DNA from: Echinicola shivajiensis
Lineage (GTDB): Bacteria; Bacteroidota; Bacteroidia; Cytophagales; Cyclobacteriaceae
DNA: 64,000 nucleotides
Direction: 5' to 3'
Assembly: GCF_018642165.1 (NCBI RefSeq)
Contig: NZ_JAHHZM010000001.1
Coordinates: forward strand, 930,001 to 994,000
Numbering within the stretch: the stretch's first letter is position 1; the number at the start of each line of letters is the position of its first letter. Below, one piece after another: positions 36,176 through 45,227 of the stretch. The notes below the pieces were generated by a model, which was not told the DNA's origin, ran no database searches, and saw only the letters and a list, made by a program, of their open reading frames with translations. A program made the position numbers and the translations under genes.

Positions 36176-37888
36176 TTATTCTTGCCATCCAGGGTTTTGT
36201 TCCAATGTCACTCCATGCTCTGCATAAAGTGTAATCTGATCCAAAGGAACAGGATCAAGATATACTTTTGAATTTTCAAATCTTCTTTGCGATGCAGCAG
36301 CAGTGGAAGGAATAATATATCCTGTTTCACCCCCTGTAAGAGTTACACTGCTCTGTAGCCCAGGATAATCAGCTTTATCTATCCAAGCTCCCCTATTGAT
36401 ATCTTCATTTGCTTCAGTGTCCGTGTATTCCAATTTTTCCCAGCGCTTCAAGTCATCCAGACGGAAACCTTCCATCATTAGCTCAACTCTACGCTCTCTT
36501 CTGATTTCCCAAATAATGGAAGGTACACCTGGATCTCTTGACGGGTCGTCATAGGCAGCACCGTTTACTGCTGGTTCCATTCCAATAAGCATCAAATGGG
36601 GCATTCCAACACCTGGACGATCTCTTAGCACATTGATGGACATGTCCAAATCTGCTTGGCTCAGTGCAGGACCACCAACCGTCGCCAGTTCAGCCACAGC
36701 TTCTGCATAATTCATCAATACTTCACCATATCGCAAAACAGGAGAATCCGTATAGTTCAAGTTAGAGCTTCCTTCTGGCTCGTCCTTGATTTCTTCATTC
36801 AAAAACTTGAGTGTTGCATATCCAGTTGTGCTATAGTTAGGGAGGATGCCATTTAATCTCAACTCATCTGAAACCAAGGTTCCATAAATCCTTCCGTCCC
36901 TATTGGCCATAACATTCTCAATACCTTTATCACCATGATAGTTAGCAGAAAGAGCAATAGGCAAACCATCATTGACTAGATATGACTCCACGGCATCTTT
37001 AGATACGCCAGTTTGTGGTTCCTTATTATTATAACTGTTCAGGGCATGAGTAATCAAACCTGGCTCATAATGCCTGTAAAGGATTACCTCTGGATTGCTG
37101 GCCAAATTAAGAGAGGTAAAAACTTCTCTGTAATCGCCCAAAGAATAGTTTCCAGCAGAAATCAATTCATTTGAAGCCCACTTAGCAGCTTCCAAGTAAG
37201 ACTTTGCTTTCTCATTATTACCTTCATGGTACTTTTGCCAAGTGCCTTCAAAAAGCATGATGCGTGACATAAATGCCAATACAACATCTCTGTTTACAGT
37301 CAATCCACTTGTACCGTCATTCTGACGAACATTGTCAGCGGCAAATTGAAGGTCAGCCATTACATTGTCCATTACTACCTCTCTGGAATCACGAGGCTTG
37401 TACAACATGGCTTCATCAGTCTCGCTCAATTCTTCGTCATACCACGGTACATCTCCAAACTGTTTCACCAAATCATGGTATTCCAAAGCCCTGAAAAACC
37501 TGGCTACTCCTGACCAATGTTGGATGGCTTCATCTTCCATGGGAACTGTTTGGATTCTCTGCAAATAGATATTGGCTTTCCTTACCCATGCAAATGTCCA
37601 ATAAGAACTTGTTGCAGCTGTCGGGACATTTTGTCTAAACTGAGTAGGGCTGCTCGGCCCGAAATCATCATTCAGGGTTTCACCCGAGAAAAATTTCCCC
37701 CAGGCATATCCCGATCCATAGCCACTGAAGTAGGCTGTATAAAATCCATAGGAAAAACTCCTTACATTGTCCTCACTGGTCCAATACGTTTCATCTGTAA
37801 GCTGATCCAATGGTGGCTTTTCTAGAAAGTCATCACAGCTCACCAAAGCAAAGACAGCTACTAATATGCTTAATATTCTAATTTTCAT
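36176..37888 (-). CDS. SusD/RagB-family outer-membrane glycan-binding lipoprotein
   Basis: A 570-residue protein with a short signal peptide and lipobox Cys18 (FALVSCDDFLEKPPLDQLTDETYW), the standard start of SusD proteins. TPR-like helices form the scaffold. The C-terminal signature NVLRDRPGVGMP, then IIWEIRRERRVELMMEGFRLDDLKRW, is the RagB/SusD domain. It caps the SusC channel and captures oligomers at the cell surface. Its gene follows susC by 11 nt, the invariable arrangement. Ligand is not readable from sequence; the locus suggests a peptidoglycan or amino-sugar glycan. Confidence 0.95.
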   Translation of the reverse strand: MKIRILSILVAVFALVSCDDFLEKPPLDQLTDETYWTSEDNVRSFSYGFYTAYFSGYGSGYAWGKFFSGETLNDDFGPSSPTQFRQNVPTAATSSYWTFAWVRKANIYLQRIQTVPMEDEAIQHWSGVARFFRALEYHDLVKQFGDVPWYDEELSETDEAMLYKPRDSREVVMDNVMADLQFAADNVRQNDGTSGLTVNRDVVLAFMSRIMLFEGTWQKYHEGNNEKAKSYLEAAKWASNELISAGNYSLGDYREVFTSLNLASNPEVILYRHYEPGLITHALNSYNNKEPQTGVSKDAVESYLVNDGLPIALSANYHGDKGIENVMANRDGRIYGTLVSDELRLNGILPNYSTTGYATLKFLNEEIKDEPEGSSNLNYTDSPVLRYGEVLMNYAEAVAELATVGGPALSQADLDMSINVLRDRPGVGMPHLMLIGMEPAVNGAAYDDPSRDPGVPSIIWEIRRERRVELMMEGFRLDDLKRWEKLEYTDTEANEDINRGAWIDKADYPGLQSSVTLTGGETGYIIPSTAAASQRRFENSKVYLDPVPLDQITLYAEHGVTLEQNPGWQE

Positions 37889-37899
37889 GATTCAGCTTT

Positions 37900-40800
37900 T
37901 TATAGTGTTATCTGCAAACCAAAAGATACGTTTCTACTATAAGGGTATACCCTACCGAATGTATTCGAATCGTTGCTACCCGCTGAAGTGTAATCCACCT
38001 CTGGGTCTATTGGCAAATCAAGATTGTCAAATTCAAACAAGTTCTCTCCACTGAAATAAACTCTTACTTTGTCGATATTCAGTTTTCCTATAAGAGATTG
38101 AGGCAGAGAATAACCGATGGTGATATTCTTCATTCTCATATACGACATATCCAAAAGGTATCTCGTCTGTCTCAAGAAGTTCTTGCTATTACTTGATTGT
38201 CCCTGATTAGTAGGTCTAGGATAGAAAGCATCTGGGTTCTCTGGTGACCAGTAATCCAATTGATGCGCAAACCAAGCTTCTCCTGGTCTATAACCTGGTA
38301 CGAAGATTGGCCCGTTTGCCCAGTAATCACGCTTACCTACACCCTGGATAAAGAAATTGAAATCAATTCCTTTATAATCACCACCCAGTCTGAAACCATA
38401 TTGGTATCTTGGAGTGGAATTTCCAATCACTTTCAAGTCTCCATGATCTTCCACCGTATTCGAACCATAAGTGATTTCACCGTCACCATCCAGATCCTTG
38501 TATTTTACATCACCTGGACCATAGAAGAACCAACCGCTTTCGAACAATGATTGAGAAGGAATTCCATCCTTCATTACATATTTCCCGTTTTCCAAAAGAA
38601 GGTCACCATTCCCATCCTTAACAAAATCATCCTCTGTAAACAATCGGTCAGTTTCATAACCCCAAATTTCACCAAGCGTTCTTCCTGCTCTGTTGGAGTA
38701 AATACTCTTATTATCTGCAAACTCCGTGATGCGTTCTTTAAAATCAGAAAGCATGGCCGTGGCATTAAGGTTTAGGCCATTTCCGAAAGTATGGCTGTAG
38801 TCAATGGCCAATTCCCAACCGGTGGTTTCCAATTCACCCAAATTTTGCTTAGTAGCACCAGTACCATAAGATGCAGGAAGTACTTCTCCAGCACTGTGCA
38901 TATCACTGGTGGTCCTTCTGTACCAGTCAAAGGTCAAACCTAATTTATCCTGGAAGAATCTGGCATCAAAGCCATAATCCAAGGTAGTCACGGTCTCCCA
39001 AGTCAATGAAGAAGGCAAAGCGCCAGGGGTACCGAATGTCAATAGGTTATCACTACCATTTAACCATCCAGAAGAATAAGACCCCATAATTCTGTATATA
39101 TCACTCAAATAGGCGTTTTGATTACCAATGGCTCCCCAGGAAGCTCTCAATTTCAAGAATGACATTACATCGGTCACTGACTCCATAAACGGTTCCTCTG
39201 AAATGGCATAGCCCGCTGACATTGAAGGGAAGAATGCCCATCTTGCAGTCGGTGAAAGTCTGGACGACCCATCATAACGTCCGTTCAACTCCAGAAAATA
39301 CTTATCCTTAAAGTTGTAATTGACCCTACTGAAAGCCCCCATTGTAGCCCATTGGTTTCTCGCTCCTCCTACAAACTGATCACCAGAAGCCAAGTCCAGT
39401 TCGCCTCTATCCAAATCCATTAGGTCCCTTCTTTGAGAACTGTGATACCAGTATTCATAGGATTCGATGTCTCCACCTGCCATAAATTTGAAGGTGTGAT
39501 CACCAAATTGCTTATCGTACGTAGCGAATAACTTGCCCACGCTCCTGTTACTCCAAGATGAGCCGTAAATCACCCTATTATAGGAAGCACTCGAATAAGG
39601 TGCGTATTCTAAATTGGCACCAGTAGACCAAAAGTTATAAGCGGAAACCACACCACCTGTTTGATGATCATGGAAGTTATTGGAATCAAAAGTATAATTG
39701 GCATTAATAGCCAAGCCTTTAACAGGACGAATTGTAGTCCCGAGATTAATCCTGCTCAAAGAAGTCGTTTGTTCGTTCATTTTTGCTTGGGAAACCTCTG
39801 TCACAGCACTTCTGAAAGGATAGCCTTCATAAGTTCCATATGGATATGTTTTTGGCCATCTGAAAAGGTAATACCAAGGATCGTATGTCTCGCTGCTGAA
39901 ATAGAACGGTCTAGTAAACTGGGTTTTACTGTAAAGTACTTTACCTCTTACTTCCATCCAATCCGTTACTTCTGTATTAACACTTAGATCCAAAGAATAA
40001 CGATTAAACTCATCTGGATTTACTTTTAGCACACCATTTTGGCCAAGATATCCAACGCCCAAGCGATAAGTAGTCTTGTCAGTTCCTCCAGAAACAGATA
40101 AATCATGCTTTTGCTGAGGTGTACGTTCTCTCATGAACATATCTCCTGCATCCCAAGGGCGGTAAAAGAACAATCTGCCATCACGGATTTCAAAATCCCT
40201 GCCTAAAACCATTTCATTCCCTAAATTCTGACCGCCATATTGCTGCTCCCACTCTCGCATTTTCTGAATGCCCTCTTCATCGAAGTACATTCCCACAACT
40301 CCAAATACGTTGGTGGAAGGATTGGTTCTTTGTAAAGCTTTAAAGGCCATTTCAGCTCCTTCAGCTGCTGGTGCTATAACAGGAGTTTTGGTAGGTGTAG
40401 CCCATGAAAAGTTATTTGAATAGTTGATTTTTGGCGCTTCACCTTTTTTACCTGTTTTGGTGGTGATCAAGATCACACCCCAGGCACCTCTGGAACCATA
40501 TATGGAAGCTGATGCCGCATCCTTCAACACAGAGATAGACTCAATATCCTCTGGATTGATCATTTGAAGATTGGGTACCTCCACATTATCCACAAGGATC
40601 AAAGGCTGCGCACCGCCAGAATTACTCAGTGTCCCTGTCATACCTCTCAGTCTTATCTGTGGATTCTGGCCAATCTGTCCACTTGGAGTAGTAATGGTCA
40701 AACCAGGAGTGGTTCCCTGTAAACCTCTACCCACATCTGTAATTGGTCTAGACTCTAGCACTTTCGTATCTACTGTGGCCACTGCTCCAGTAAGATCGCT

Positions 40801-41151
40801 TCTTTTTTGGGTTCCGTAACCTACGACAACCACTTCTTCCAGCGATTTGGCTTCTGCCTCAAGGGCAACATTTATCGTTCCACTGCCCGTTACGGTTTGT
40901 TCCTGAGAAATCATCCCAATAAAGCTGAAAACCAGCACTTCTCCCTGGCCTACTTCAATTTTATACTTACCATCAATGTCAGTTGAGACACCCTTGGTTG
41001 TTCCCTTGACCAAGATGCTCACTCCAGGCAATGTGGTTCCATCATCAGCGCTTGTCACTGTACCTGAGACATTGACAGTCTGGGCAAGCACCTGAAAATG
41101 GAACAGGAGAAAACAAATCGCTCCTAAAGAACAGCGTAAAAGTTTTTTCAT
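37900..41151 (-). CDS. SusC/RagA-family TonB-dependent outer-membrane transporter
   Basis: A TonB-dependent channel of 1083 residues from the ATG at 41151 (MKKLLRCSLGAICFLLFHFQVLAQ, signal peptide); an ATG three codons earlier is less natural. A carboxypeptidase-like regulatory domain (VSGTVTSADDGTTLPGVSILVKGTTKG, about 27-100) is followed by a TonB-box-like segment EEVVVVGYGTQKRSDLTGAVATV, the plug (about 115-225) with SISVLKDAASASIYGSRGAWGVILITTK, and the beta-barrel ending in YSRNVSFGLQITL with a terminal-Leu/aromatic pattern. It opens the minus-strand unit. Its leader of roughly 120 nt is preceded by the 18-bp inverted repeat shared with three other promoters of the locus. Confidence 0.96.
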   Translation of the reverse strand: MKKLLRCSLGAICFLLFHFQVLAQTVNVSGTVTSADDGTTLPGVSILVKGTTKGVSTDIDGKYKIEVGQGEVLVFSFIGMISQEQTVTGSGTINVALEAEAKSLEEVVVVGYGTQKRSDLTGAVATVDTKVLESRPITDVGRGLQGTTPGLTITTPSGQIGQNPQIRLRGMTGTLSNSGGAQPLILVDNVEVPNLQMINPEDIESISVLKDAASASIYGSRGAWGVILITTKTGKKGEAPKINYSNNFSWATPTKTPVIAPAAEGAEMAFKALQRTNPSTNVFGVVGMYFDEEGIQKMREWEQQYGGQNLGNEMVLGRDFEIRDGRLFFYRPWDAGDMFMRERTPQQKHDLSVSGGTDKTTYRLGVGYLGQNGVLKVNPDEFNRYSLDLSVNTEVTDWMEVRGKVLYSKTQFTRPFYFSSETYDPWYYLFRWPKTYPYGTYEGYPFRSAVTEVSQAKMNEQTTSLSRINLGTTIRPVKGLAINANYTFDSNNFHDHQTGGVVSAYNFWSTGANLEYAPYSSASYNRVIYGSSWSNRSVGKLFATYDKQFGDHTFKFMAGGDIESYEYWYHSSQRRDLMDLDRGELDLASGDQFVGGARNQWATMGAFSRVNYNFKDKYFLELNGRYDGSSRLSPTARWAFFPSMSAGYAISEEPFMESVTDVMSFLKLRASWGAIGNQNAYLSDIYRIMGSYSSGWLNGSDNLLTFGTPGALPSSLTWETVTTLDYGFDARFFQDKLGLTFDWYRRTTSDMHSAGEVLPASYGTGATKQNLGELETTGWELAIDYSHTFGNGLNLNATAMLSDFKERITEFADNKSIYSNRAGRTLGEIWGYETDRLFTEDDFVKDGNGDLLLENGKYVMKDGIPSQSLFESGWFFYGPGDVKYKDLDGDGEITYGSNTVEDHGDLKVIGNSTPRYQYGFRLGGDYKGIDFNFFIQGVGKRDYWANGPIFVPGYRPGEAWFAHQLDYWSPENPDAFYPRPTNQGQSSNSKNFLRQTRYLLDMSYMRMKNITIGYSLPQSLIGKLNIDKVRVYFSGENLFEFDNLDLPIDPEVDYTSAGSNDSNTFGRVYPYSRNVSFGLQITL

Positions 41152-41278
41152 GTTTAACATTTTTTGATTATTAGTTAAGTGAATTATTTATCCCAATAGG
41201 GAAGAAAAGCTGTGGTTATTCATATGCCTTTGGGTTTATTGTTTAATAGGCCACAACTTTTCATTTCTATTGGTTGCT

Positions 41279-41325
41279 CAAATTTTTCCATAAAATCGAT
41301 GCATTCCATCCCTGAAAACAGGGAT
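41279..41325 (-). promoter_or_regulatory. susC promoter with 18-bp operator (copy 1)
   Basis: Operator at 41308-41325: the plus strand reads ATCCCTGAAAACAGGGAT, a perfect 7-bp inverted repeat around AAAA. In gene sense it is ATCCCTGTTTTCAGGGAT. Twenty-five nt separate it from a TTTG (AAAATTTG on the minus strand, 41286-41279) in the position of a -7 element. No TTG -33 element is present, and the operator would be centred near -42. The same spacing occurs in copies 3 and 4. Confidence 0.75.
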
Positions 41326-41383
41326 ATTATCAAATCACCATTACTCCAAAAACTACCATAAGCCTTATTCTACCTGTATGAAA

Positions 41384-41417
41384 AAAGGCCATGAAACTAT
41401 CATTTCATGGCCTTTTA
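41384..41417 (-). terminator. Terminator after the first amidase gene
   Basis: On the minus strand AAAAGGCCATGAAA pairs with TTTCATGGCCTTTT (14 bp, 6-nt loop) and runs into U, 17 nt after the amidase stop and before the susC promoter. Confidence 0.9.
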
Positions 41418-41434
41418 AGATGGAAATTATCGAC

Positions 41435-42124
41435 TTACTCGATCCTTAAATTTGGAGGATCCTTAAGTTCCAAGTCTTCCAAACGCTTTCTGATTTTACG
41501 CATAAACTTTTCTCCTGGGTCGGTCTTGACTGTCCTATATCCTTCGTCCAACTCTTTCCATAAAGGATGGTTCTCAAAAGCAGTATATTCAAAATGCCCA
41601 ATCACATATTCAATATCATACTTCCTTTTCAAATGCCTTACCAACTCTTCATTAGCTTTCAACTGAGCTTTAGTCAACGGTTCCTTAGCACTGCCCACAT
41701 TTTCTACTCCAATGGCACAATGGTTCAATCCGATTACATGTCTGGCCATTATGGTATCGGGAAGTTGACGAAAGATGGTACCATCCCTGTCTATTAAATA
41801 ATGGGAAGAGACATTAAGTGAGCTGGCAGAAGCAATGGCTGTTCGACTGCCCGGCAAATGCACTGGATTCATCGCATCATAGGATCTCTCCAAGTTAGGA
41901 ATGGCCGTCCAATGCAAAACAACCATTTTAGGAACAATGCTGGGTTCCTCTTGGACCAAGCCATAGTGCTCTTCCAAATACTCCAATGTGAGACTTCGCC
42001 TTTCTTCATCATATTTAATAGGCTTGTGAAAGACCCGGTAGGTAGATTTGGAACATGCCCCCCAGAGTATGCCCGAGGCAATTAATACAAGCTTAATGCT
42101 ATTCATTTTCAATCTAAAATTCAT
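41435..42124 (-). CDS. Lipoprotein N-acetylmuramoyl-L-alanine amidase (Amidase_2), first copy
   Basis: I start at the ATG at 42124 (229 residues): AAGGA lies 5 nt before it and the N-terminus then makes a lipoprotein signal with lipobox LWGAC; the 43 residues further upstream in frame look untranslated and include the operator. Zn-amidase motifs: MVVLHWTAIP with a ligand His, SSHYLIDRDGTIFRQLPD, ARHVIGLNHCAIGVENVG, and VIGHFEYTAFENHPLWKE ending in TDPGEKF. The enzyme should split the bond between MurNAc and the stem peptide in the periplasm. It is a single-gene unit with operator copy 2 upstream and its own terminator. It differs clearly from the second amidase at 43339. Confidence 0.9.
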   Translation of the reverse strand: MNFRLKMNSIKLVLIASGILWGACSKSTYRVFHKPIKYDEERRSLTLEYLEEHYGLVQEEPSIVPKMVVLHWTAIPNLERSYDAMNPVHLPGSRTAIASASSLNVSSHYLIDRDGTIFRQLPDTIMARHVIGLNHCAIGVENVGSAKEPLTKAQLKANEELVRHLKRKYDIEYVIGHFEYTAFENHPLWKELDEGYRTVKTDPGEKFMRKIRKRLEDLELKDPPNLRIE

Positions 42125-42171
42125 ATCATTCCTTCTTTTCAGCAGTACATTGTCACGAGGTATTTGAGACC

Positions 42172-42218
42172 CCAACCTGAACATTAATTCTGTTTTTCCT
42201 ATCCCTGAAAACAGTGAT
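42172..42218 (-). promoter_or_regulatory. Amidase promoter region with 18-bp operator (copy 2)
   Basis: Operator at 42201-42218: plus strand ATCCCTGAAAACAGTGAT, one mismatch from copy 1. In gene sense it reads ATCACTGTTTTCAGGGAT and so keeps the TTTTCAGGGAT half found in all copies. The base string in the -7 position is degenerate (CAGGTTGG on the minus strand, 42179-42172), with TTGG exactly where the other copies have TTTG. Confidence 0.65.
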
Positions 42219-42436
42219 TTTTCAATACCATTCTTTTTCCCCCGGAATAGCAAAATCAGCTTAAAAACACCTCAAAACCCTCATTTCGACCTTTTCCTCT
42301 AATGTCATGCTATTATATCCAATTTACCTCTTGTGTAATTTCTATTTAAAAAAAACATAAATTAGAGTTAATTCCTTCCAGAACAGACAAAAACAGTATT
42401 TACTTTTTTTGTGTATAAGGCTAAAACAACCATACC

Positions 42437-43072
42437 ATGATCAATGTACTAATTGCTGACGACCACCAAATGTTTATTGACGGCCTTAAGGCCATGCTTT
42501 CTGACATACCTGGCATCAAGGTCGTCGCTGAGGCAATGAATGGCAAAGAGGCTATAAACTATTGCGACCTAAGCCCTGTAGACATCGTGATTATGGATAT
42601 TAATATGCCTGTAATGGATGGTGTAGAAGCAACCAAGACCTTACTTAAATCCCATAAGTCCCTAAAAGTACTTGGACTATCCATGCATAATGACAGGCAT
42701 TTTATTTCTGATATGCTTAAAACTGGAGCACAAGGTTATATTTTAAAGAATACAGGAAAAAATGATTTGATAGAAGCCATTCAAACCTTACATGCTGGGG
42801 GGACTTATCTAGGTGAGGAAGTCAGCAAAACCCTTGTCAACAGCTTCATCAAAAAGCCTGGCAAAATGCAGCTGACCGAAAAGCTATCTGACAGGGAAAT
42901 GGAGGTATTAGGATGCATTGCCAACGGTCTAACCACTCAAGAAATAGGAGAGCAACTTTTTATCAGCAAAAACACTGTGGAGACTCATCGCAAAAACCTC
43001 CTCTATAAGCTTCGGGCCAAAAACACCGCTGAGCTTGTCAATAATGCCTATAAAAAGGGGCTAATCAAATAA
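42437..43072 (+). CDS. NarL/FixJ-family (LuxR-type HTH) response regulator
   Basis: A 211-residue two-component regulator. The receiver domain (about 1-120) has the acidic pocket ADDH, phospho-acceptor Asp54 in VIMDINMPVMDG, and the conserved Lys in GAQGYILKNT. The C-terminal HTH (about 145-208) reads LSDREMEVLGCIANGLTTQEIGEQLFISKNTVETHRKNLLYKL. It sits between the two amidase genes, is divergent from the first, and has no copy of the 18-bp operator of its own. The only histidine kinase nearby, at 49136, is of the HisKA_3 class that partners this regulator family. It is the natural candidate to bind the operator, since NarL-type dimers bind short inverted repeats. Confidence 0.95.
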   Translation: MINVLIADDHQMFIDGLKAMLSDIPGIKVVAEAMNGKEAINYCDLSPVDIVIMDINMPVMDGVEATKTLLKSHKSLKVLGLSMHNDRHFISDMLKTGAQGYILKNTGKNDLIEAIQTLHAGGTYLGEEVSKTLVNSFIKKPGKMQLTEKLSDREMEVLGCIANGLTTQEIGEQLFISKNTVETHRKNLLYKLRAKNTAELVNNAYKKGLIK

Positions 43073-43222
43073 TTCAAACATTTCAAATCGGAATAGCAAT
43101 TACTTCCTCCCAAAATATTAAGGCCATGGACTAATGTTATTGCCTAATTAACATTATTAAGCCCCCATCACTCACTTTTAAAATGCCTCTAGGATGCCAC
43201 TTTTCCTTAGCTGGCACATCAA

Positions 43223-43269
43223 ATCCCTTTTTTCAGGGATTTTTAACAATTAAATTATTTTGATATTTG
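43223..43269 (+). promoter_or_regulatory. Second amidase promoter with 18-bp operator (copy 3)
   Basis: Operator ATCCCTTTTTTCAGGGAT at 43223-43240. A TTTG follows at 43266-43269 (GATATTTG), that is 25 nt after the operator, the same as copies 1 and 4. The remaining gap from 43073 has no gene; it contains an AT-rich inverted repeat TAATGTTA/TAACATTA (near 43134-43158) of unknown meaning. Confidence 0.75.
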
Positions 43270-43338
43270 TAGCTTGATTACCTATTAAGTTCAAAAATGT
43301 CTATTTTGAACGTAAGCACGACAAAACCCAAATTCTTA

Positions 43339-44223
43339 ATGAAACTAATTCAGTGTATTGGCCTTATTGTGATCTTTGCATGCCTTTCACTAGCCTGCTC
43401 TCCCAAGCCCTATAAGTCCATCAACAAACAACATAAAAAACAGGTAAAAGCTGCCACGCAAAATATCCTTGAAATCCCAGAAGCTGGTGAAGAAGGCGAC
43501 ACGACCAATGTCACTGATCTTTGGGTGGGGACAACCAATTTCAGCATAAGAAAGCCCAACTTTGTCATTATCCATCACACAGCGCAGGACTCCCTAGAAC
43601 AAACGATTAGAACGTTTACTTTGCCACGTGCACAAGTAAGCTCACATTATGTAGTCAGTAAAGATGGCACTATTGTACAAATGCTTAATGACTACCTGAG
43701 GTCATGGCATGCCGGTCGTGGCAAATGGGGGCAGGATACAGATCTAAATAGTTCATCTATTGGCATTGAATTGGATAATAATGGATCCGAACCATTTTCT
43801 TCAGCGCAAATAGAAAGTTTACTCAACTTATTGAAAAGGCTTAAAAATGATTATAATATTCCTACCGCCAATTTTATTGGCCATGCGGACATCGCCCCAG
43901 CCAGAAAAGTTGATCCTAGTGCCTACTTCCCTTGGCAAAAACTCGCTGAGGAAGGATATGGGCTTTGGTATGATTCTCATATGATGATAGAAATGGGAAT
44001 TCCTAATGAAAATGGCCAGTACATATCCAAGCAAATAATGCTGGAACCAATTGCAAGCCATTTTAATCCCAAAGAAGCACTTCGCATCATTGGCTATGAT
44101 GTAAGTGATTTTAATTCAGCAGTAAGGGCATTTAAAATTCATTTCATTCAAAAGAACCTAGAAGGTGGATTGGACGATAATGATATGAGAATCCTACATA
44201 ATTTGTACAAAAAATATCTTTAG
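43339..44223 (+). CDS. Lipoprotein N-acetylmuramoyl-L-alanine amidase (AmiD-like), second copy
   Basis: A 294-residue Amidase_2 protein from the ATG at 43339, which begins a lipoprotein signal (MKLIQCIGLIVIFACLSLAC); an ATG at 43297 would add 14 residues and is also possible. Motifs: FVIIHHTAQDS with zinc His, SSHYVVSKDGTIVQML, SWHAGRGKWG, SSIGIELDNNG, and FIGHADIAPARKVDPSAYFPW. The C-terminal 90 residues form a helical peptidoglycan-binding-like region (FNPKEALRIIGYDVSDFNSAVRAFKIHF), as in AmiD. It should remove stem peptides from MurNAc or anhydro-MurNAc fragments. Operator copy 3 lies upstream, and the kinase gene with its own operator follows. Confidence 0.92.
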   Translation: MKLIQCIGLIVIFACLSLACSPKPYKSINKQHKKQVKAATQNILEIPEAGEEGDTTNVTDLWVGTTNFSIRKPNFVIIHHTAQDSLEQTIRTFTLPRAQVSSHYVVSKDGTIVQMLNDYLRSWHAGRGKWGQDTDLNSSSIGIELDNNGSEPFSSAQIESLLNLLKRLKNDYNIPTANFIGHADIAPARKVDPSAYFPWQKLAEEGYGLWYDSHMMIEMGIPNENGQYISKQIMLEPIASHFNPKEALRIIGYDVSDFNSAVRAFKIHFIQKNLEGGLDDNDMRILHNLYKKYL

Positions 44224-44249
44224 GAAGGACAATACAGTGATTGTACCAA

Positions 44250-44296
44250 ATCCCTATTTTCAGGGATGCCTAAGGCGCTAAATAAAAACATCTTTG
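44250..44296 (+). promoter_or_regulatory. murK-murQ unit promoter with 18-bp operator (copy 4)
   Basis: Operator ATCCCTATTTTCAGGGAT at 44250-44267, then TTTG at 44293-44296 (CATCTTTG), again exactly 25 nt downstream. It lies 26 nt after the amidase stop and 88 nt before the kinase ATG, so the catabolic genes have their own copy of the control site. Confidence 0.75.
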
Positions 44297-44355
44297 TATC
44301 ATAAGTGATACCATGACTTGGAATAAATCACCCTTTGCTAATAAAAATTGAGAAT

Positions 44356-45216
44356 ATGCTATTAATTGCTGATAGTGGATCAACCAAAACCGACTGGAGA
44401 CTAGTAGATGACGAGGGCAACACCCTAAATTCGGTGCAATGTAAGGGACTTAACCCTTATTTTTTTTCAGAAGTAGAAATCGCTCAAATAATCAATAAGG
44501 AAATACTTCCTTTGGCTACCAATGTGGACAAGGTTATCTTTTATGGTGCAGGATGTGGACTTCCGGCCAAAGTGGACCAGGTAAAATCAGCCATTGAATC
44601 AGTGCTTCCTGTAAAATATCCAACTGAAGTTTATGGAGATATTTTAGGAGCTGCTAGAAGCTTATTGCAAGACCAACACGGCATCACCTGTATCCTCGGC
44701 ACTGGAGCAAACTCCTGTGTTTATGATGGCAAACAAATCATTGAAAATGTTCCTTCATTGGGATTTATTTTGGCTGACTGGGGAAGCGGAACAGTTCTTT
44801 GTAAAGACTTGATTGCCCAAGTTCTACAAAAGAAACTTGATCCAAGCATCATTGCGGATTTCAATGCCACTTTTGACATGGACACGAGGCAGATTTTGGA
44901 TAAGATTTATAATAAACCCCAGGCCAATCGCTTCTTAGCTTCTTTTACGCCATTTCTGTTGAAGCACTCGAATAATCCTTCCTGCCAAAAAATCATTAAA
45001 GAAAATTTCAGGCAGTTTTTCGAGTTTTATGTACTTCCCTATGGTTCCCAAAACCTTACTTCACCAATAGCCTTTGCAGGATCCATTGCTTACCATTTTA
45101 GTGAATTTCTTCATGAGGTGGCCGACGAATACGGAATTAAAATTGAAAACATCGTGCAGCATCCTATGGACGGGCTGGTAAAATACCATTGCCAGACTGT
45201 TCCTGCAATCAAATAA
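44356..45216 (+). CDS. murK: BadF/BadG-type amino-sugar kinase, MurK-like
   Basis: An ASKHA-fold sugar kinase of 286 residues from the ATG at 44356 (the longer frame starts at a TTG). MLLIADSGSTKTDWRLVDDEGN is the first phosphate loop, GDILGAARSLL and CILGTGANSCVYDG the following ATP-site motifs, and FAGSIAYHF the adenosine loop. Relatives phosphorylate GlcNAc or MurNAc at O6; in Tannerella forsythia a MurT-MurK-MurQ set takes up and phosphorylates MurNAc (family knowledge). The next gene, murQ, needs MurNAc-6-phosphate, which argues for MurNAc as substrate. Its stop is 11 nt before the murQ ATG. The symbol is by context. Confidence 0.82.
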   Translation: MLLIADSGSTKTDWRLVDDEGNTLNSVQCKGLNPYFFSEVEIAQIINKEILPLATNVDKVIFYGAGCGLPAKVDQVKSAIESVLPVKYPTEVYGDILGAARSLLQDQHGITCILGTGANSCVYDGKQIIENVPSLGFILADWGSGTVLCKDLIAQVLQKKLDPSIIADFNATFDMDTRQILDKIYNKPQANRFLASFTPFLLKHSNNPSCQKIIKENFRQFFEFYVLPYGSQNLTSPIAFAGSIAYHFSEFLHEVADEYGIKIENIVQHPMDGLVKYHCQTVPAIK

Positions 45217-45227
45217 TCCATATTAAA

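Noticed and set aside
33490-41151. Reading the SusCD-GH9 block simply as a cellulose utilisation locus
   Set aside because: No other cellulose- or beta-glucan-specific genes accompany it, while MurQ, NamZ, NagZ-type GH3 and two amidases do; a separate glycan cannot be excluded.
41308-41325. The 18-bp inverted repeat as a terminator hairpin
   Set aside because: Stem of only 6-7 bp, no U-run, constant spacing to downstream promoter elements, and position upstream of genes rather than after stops.
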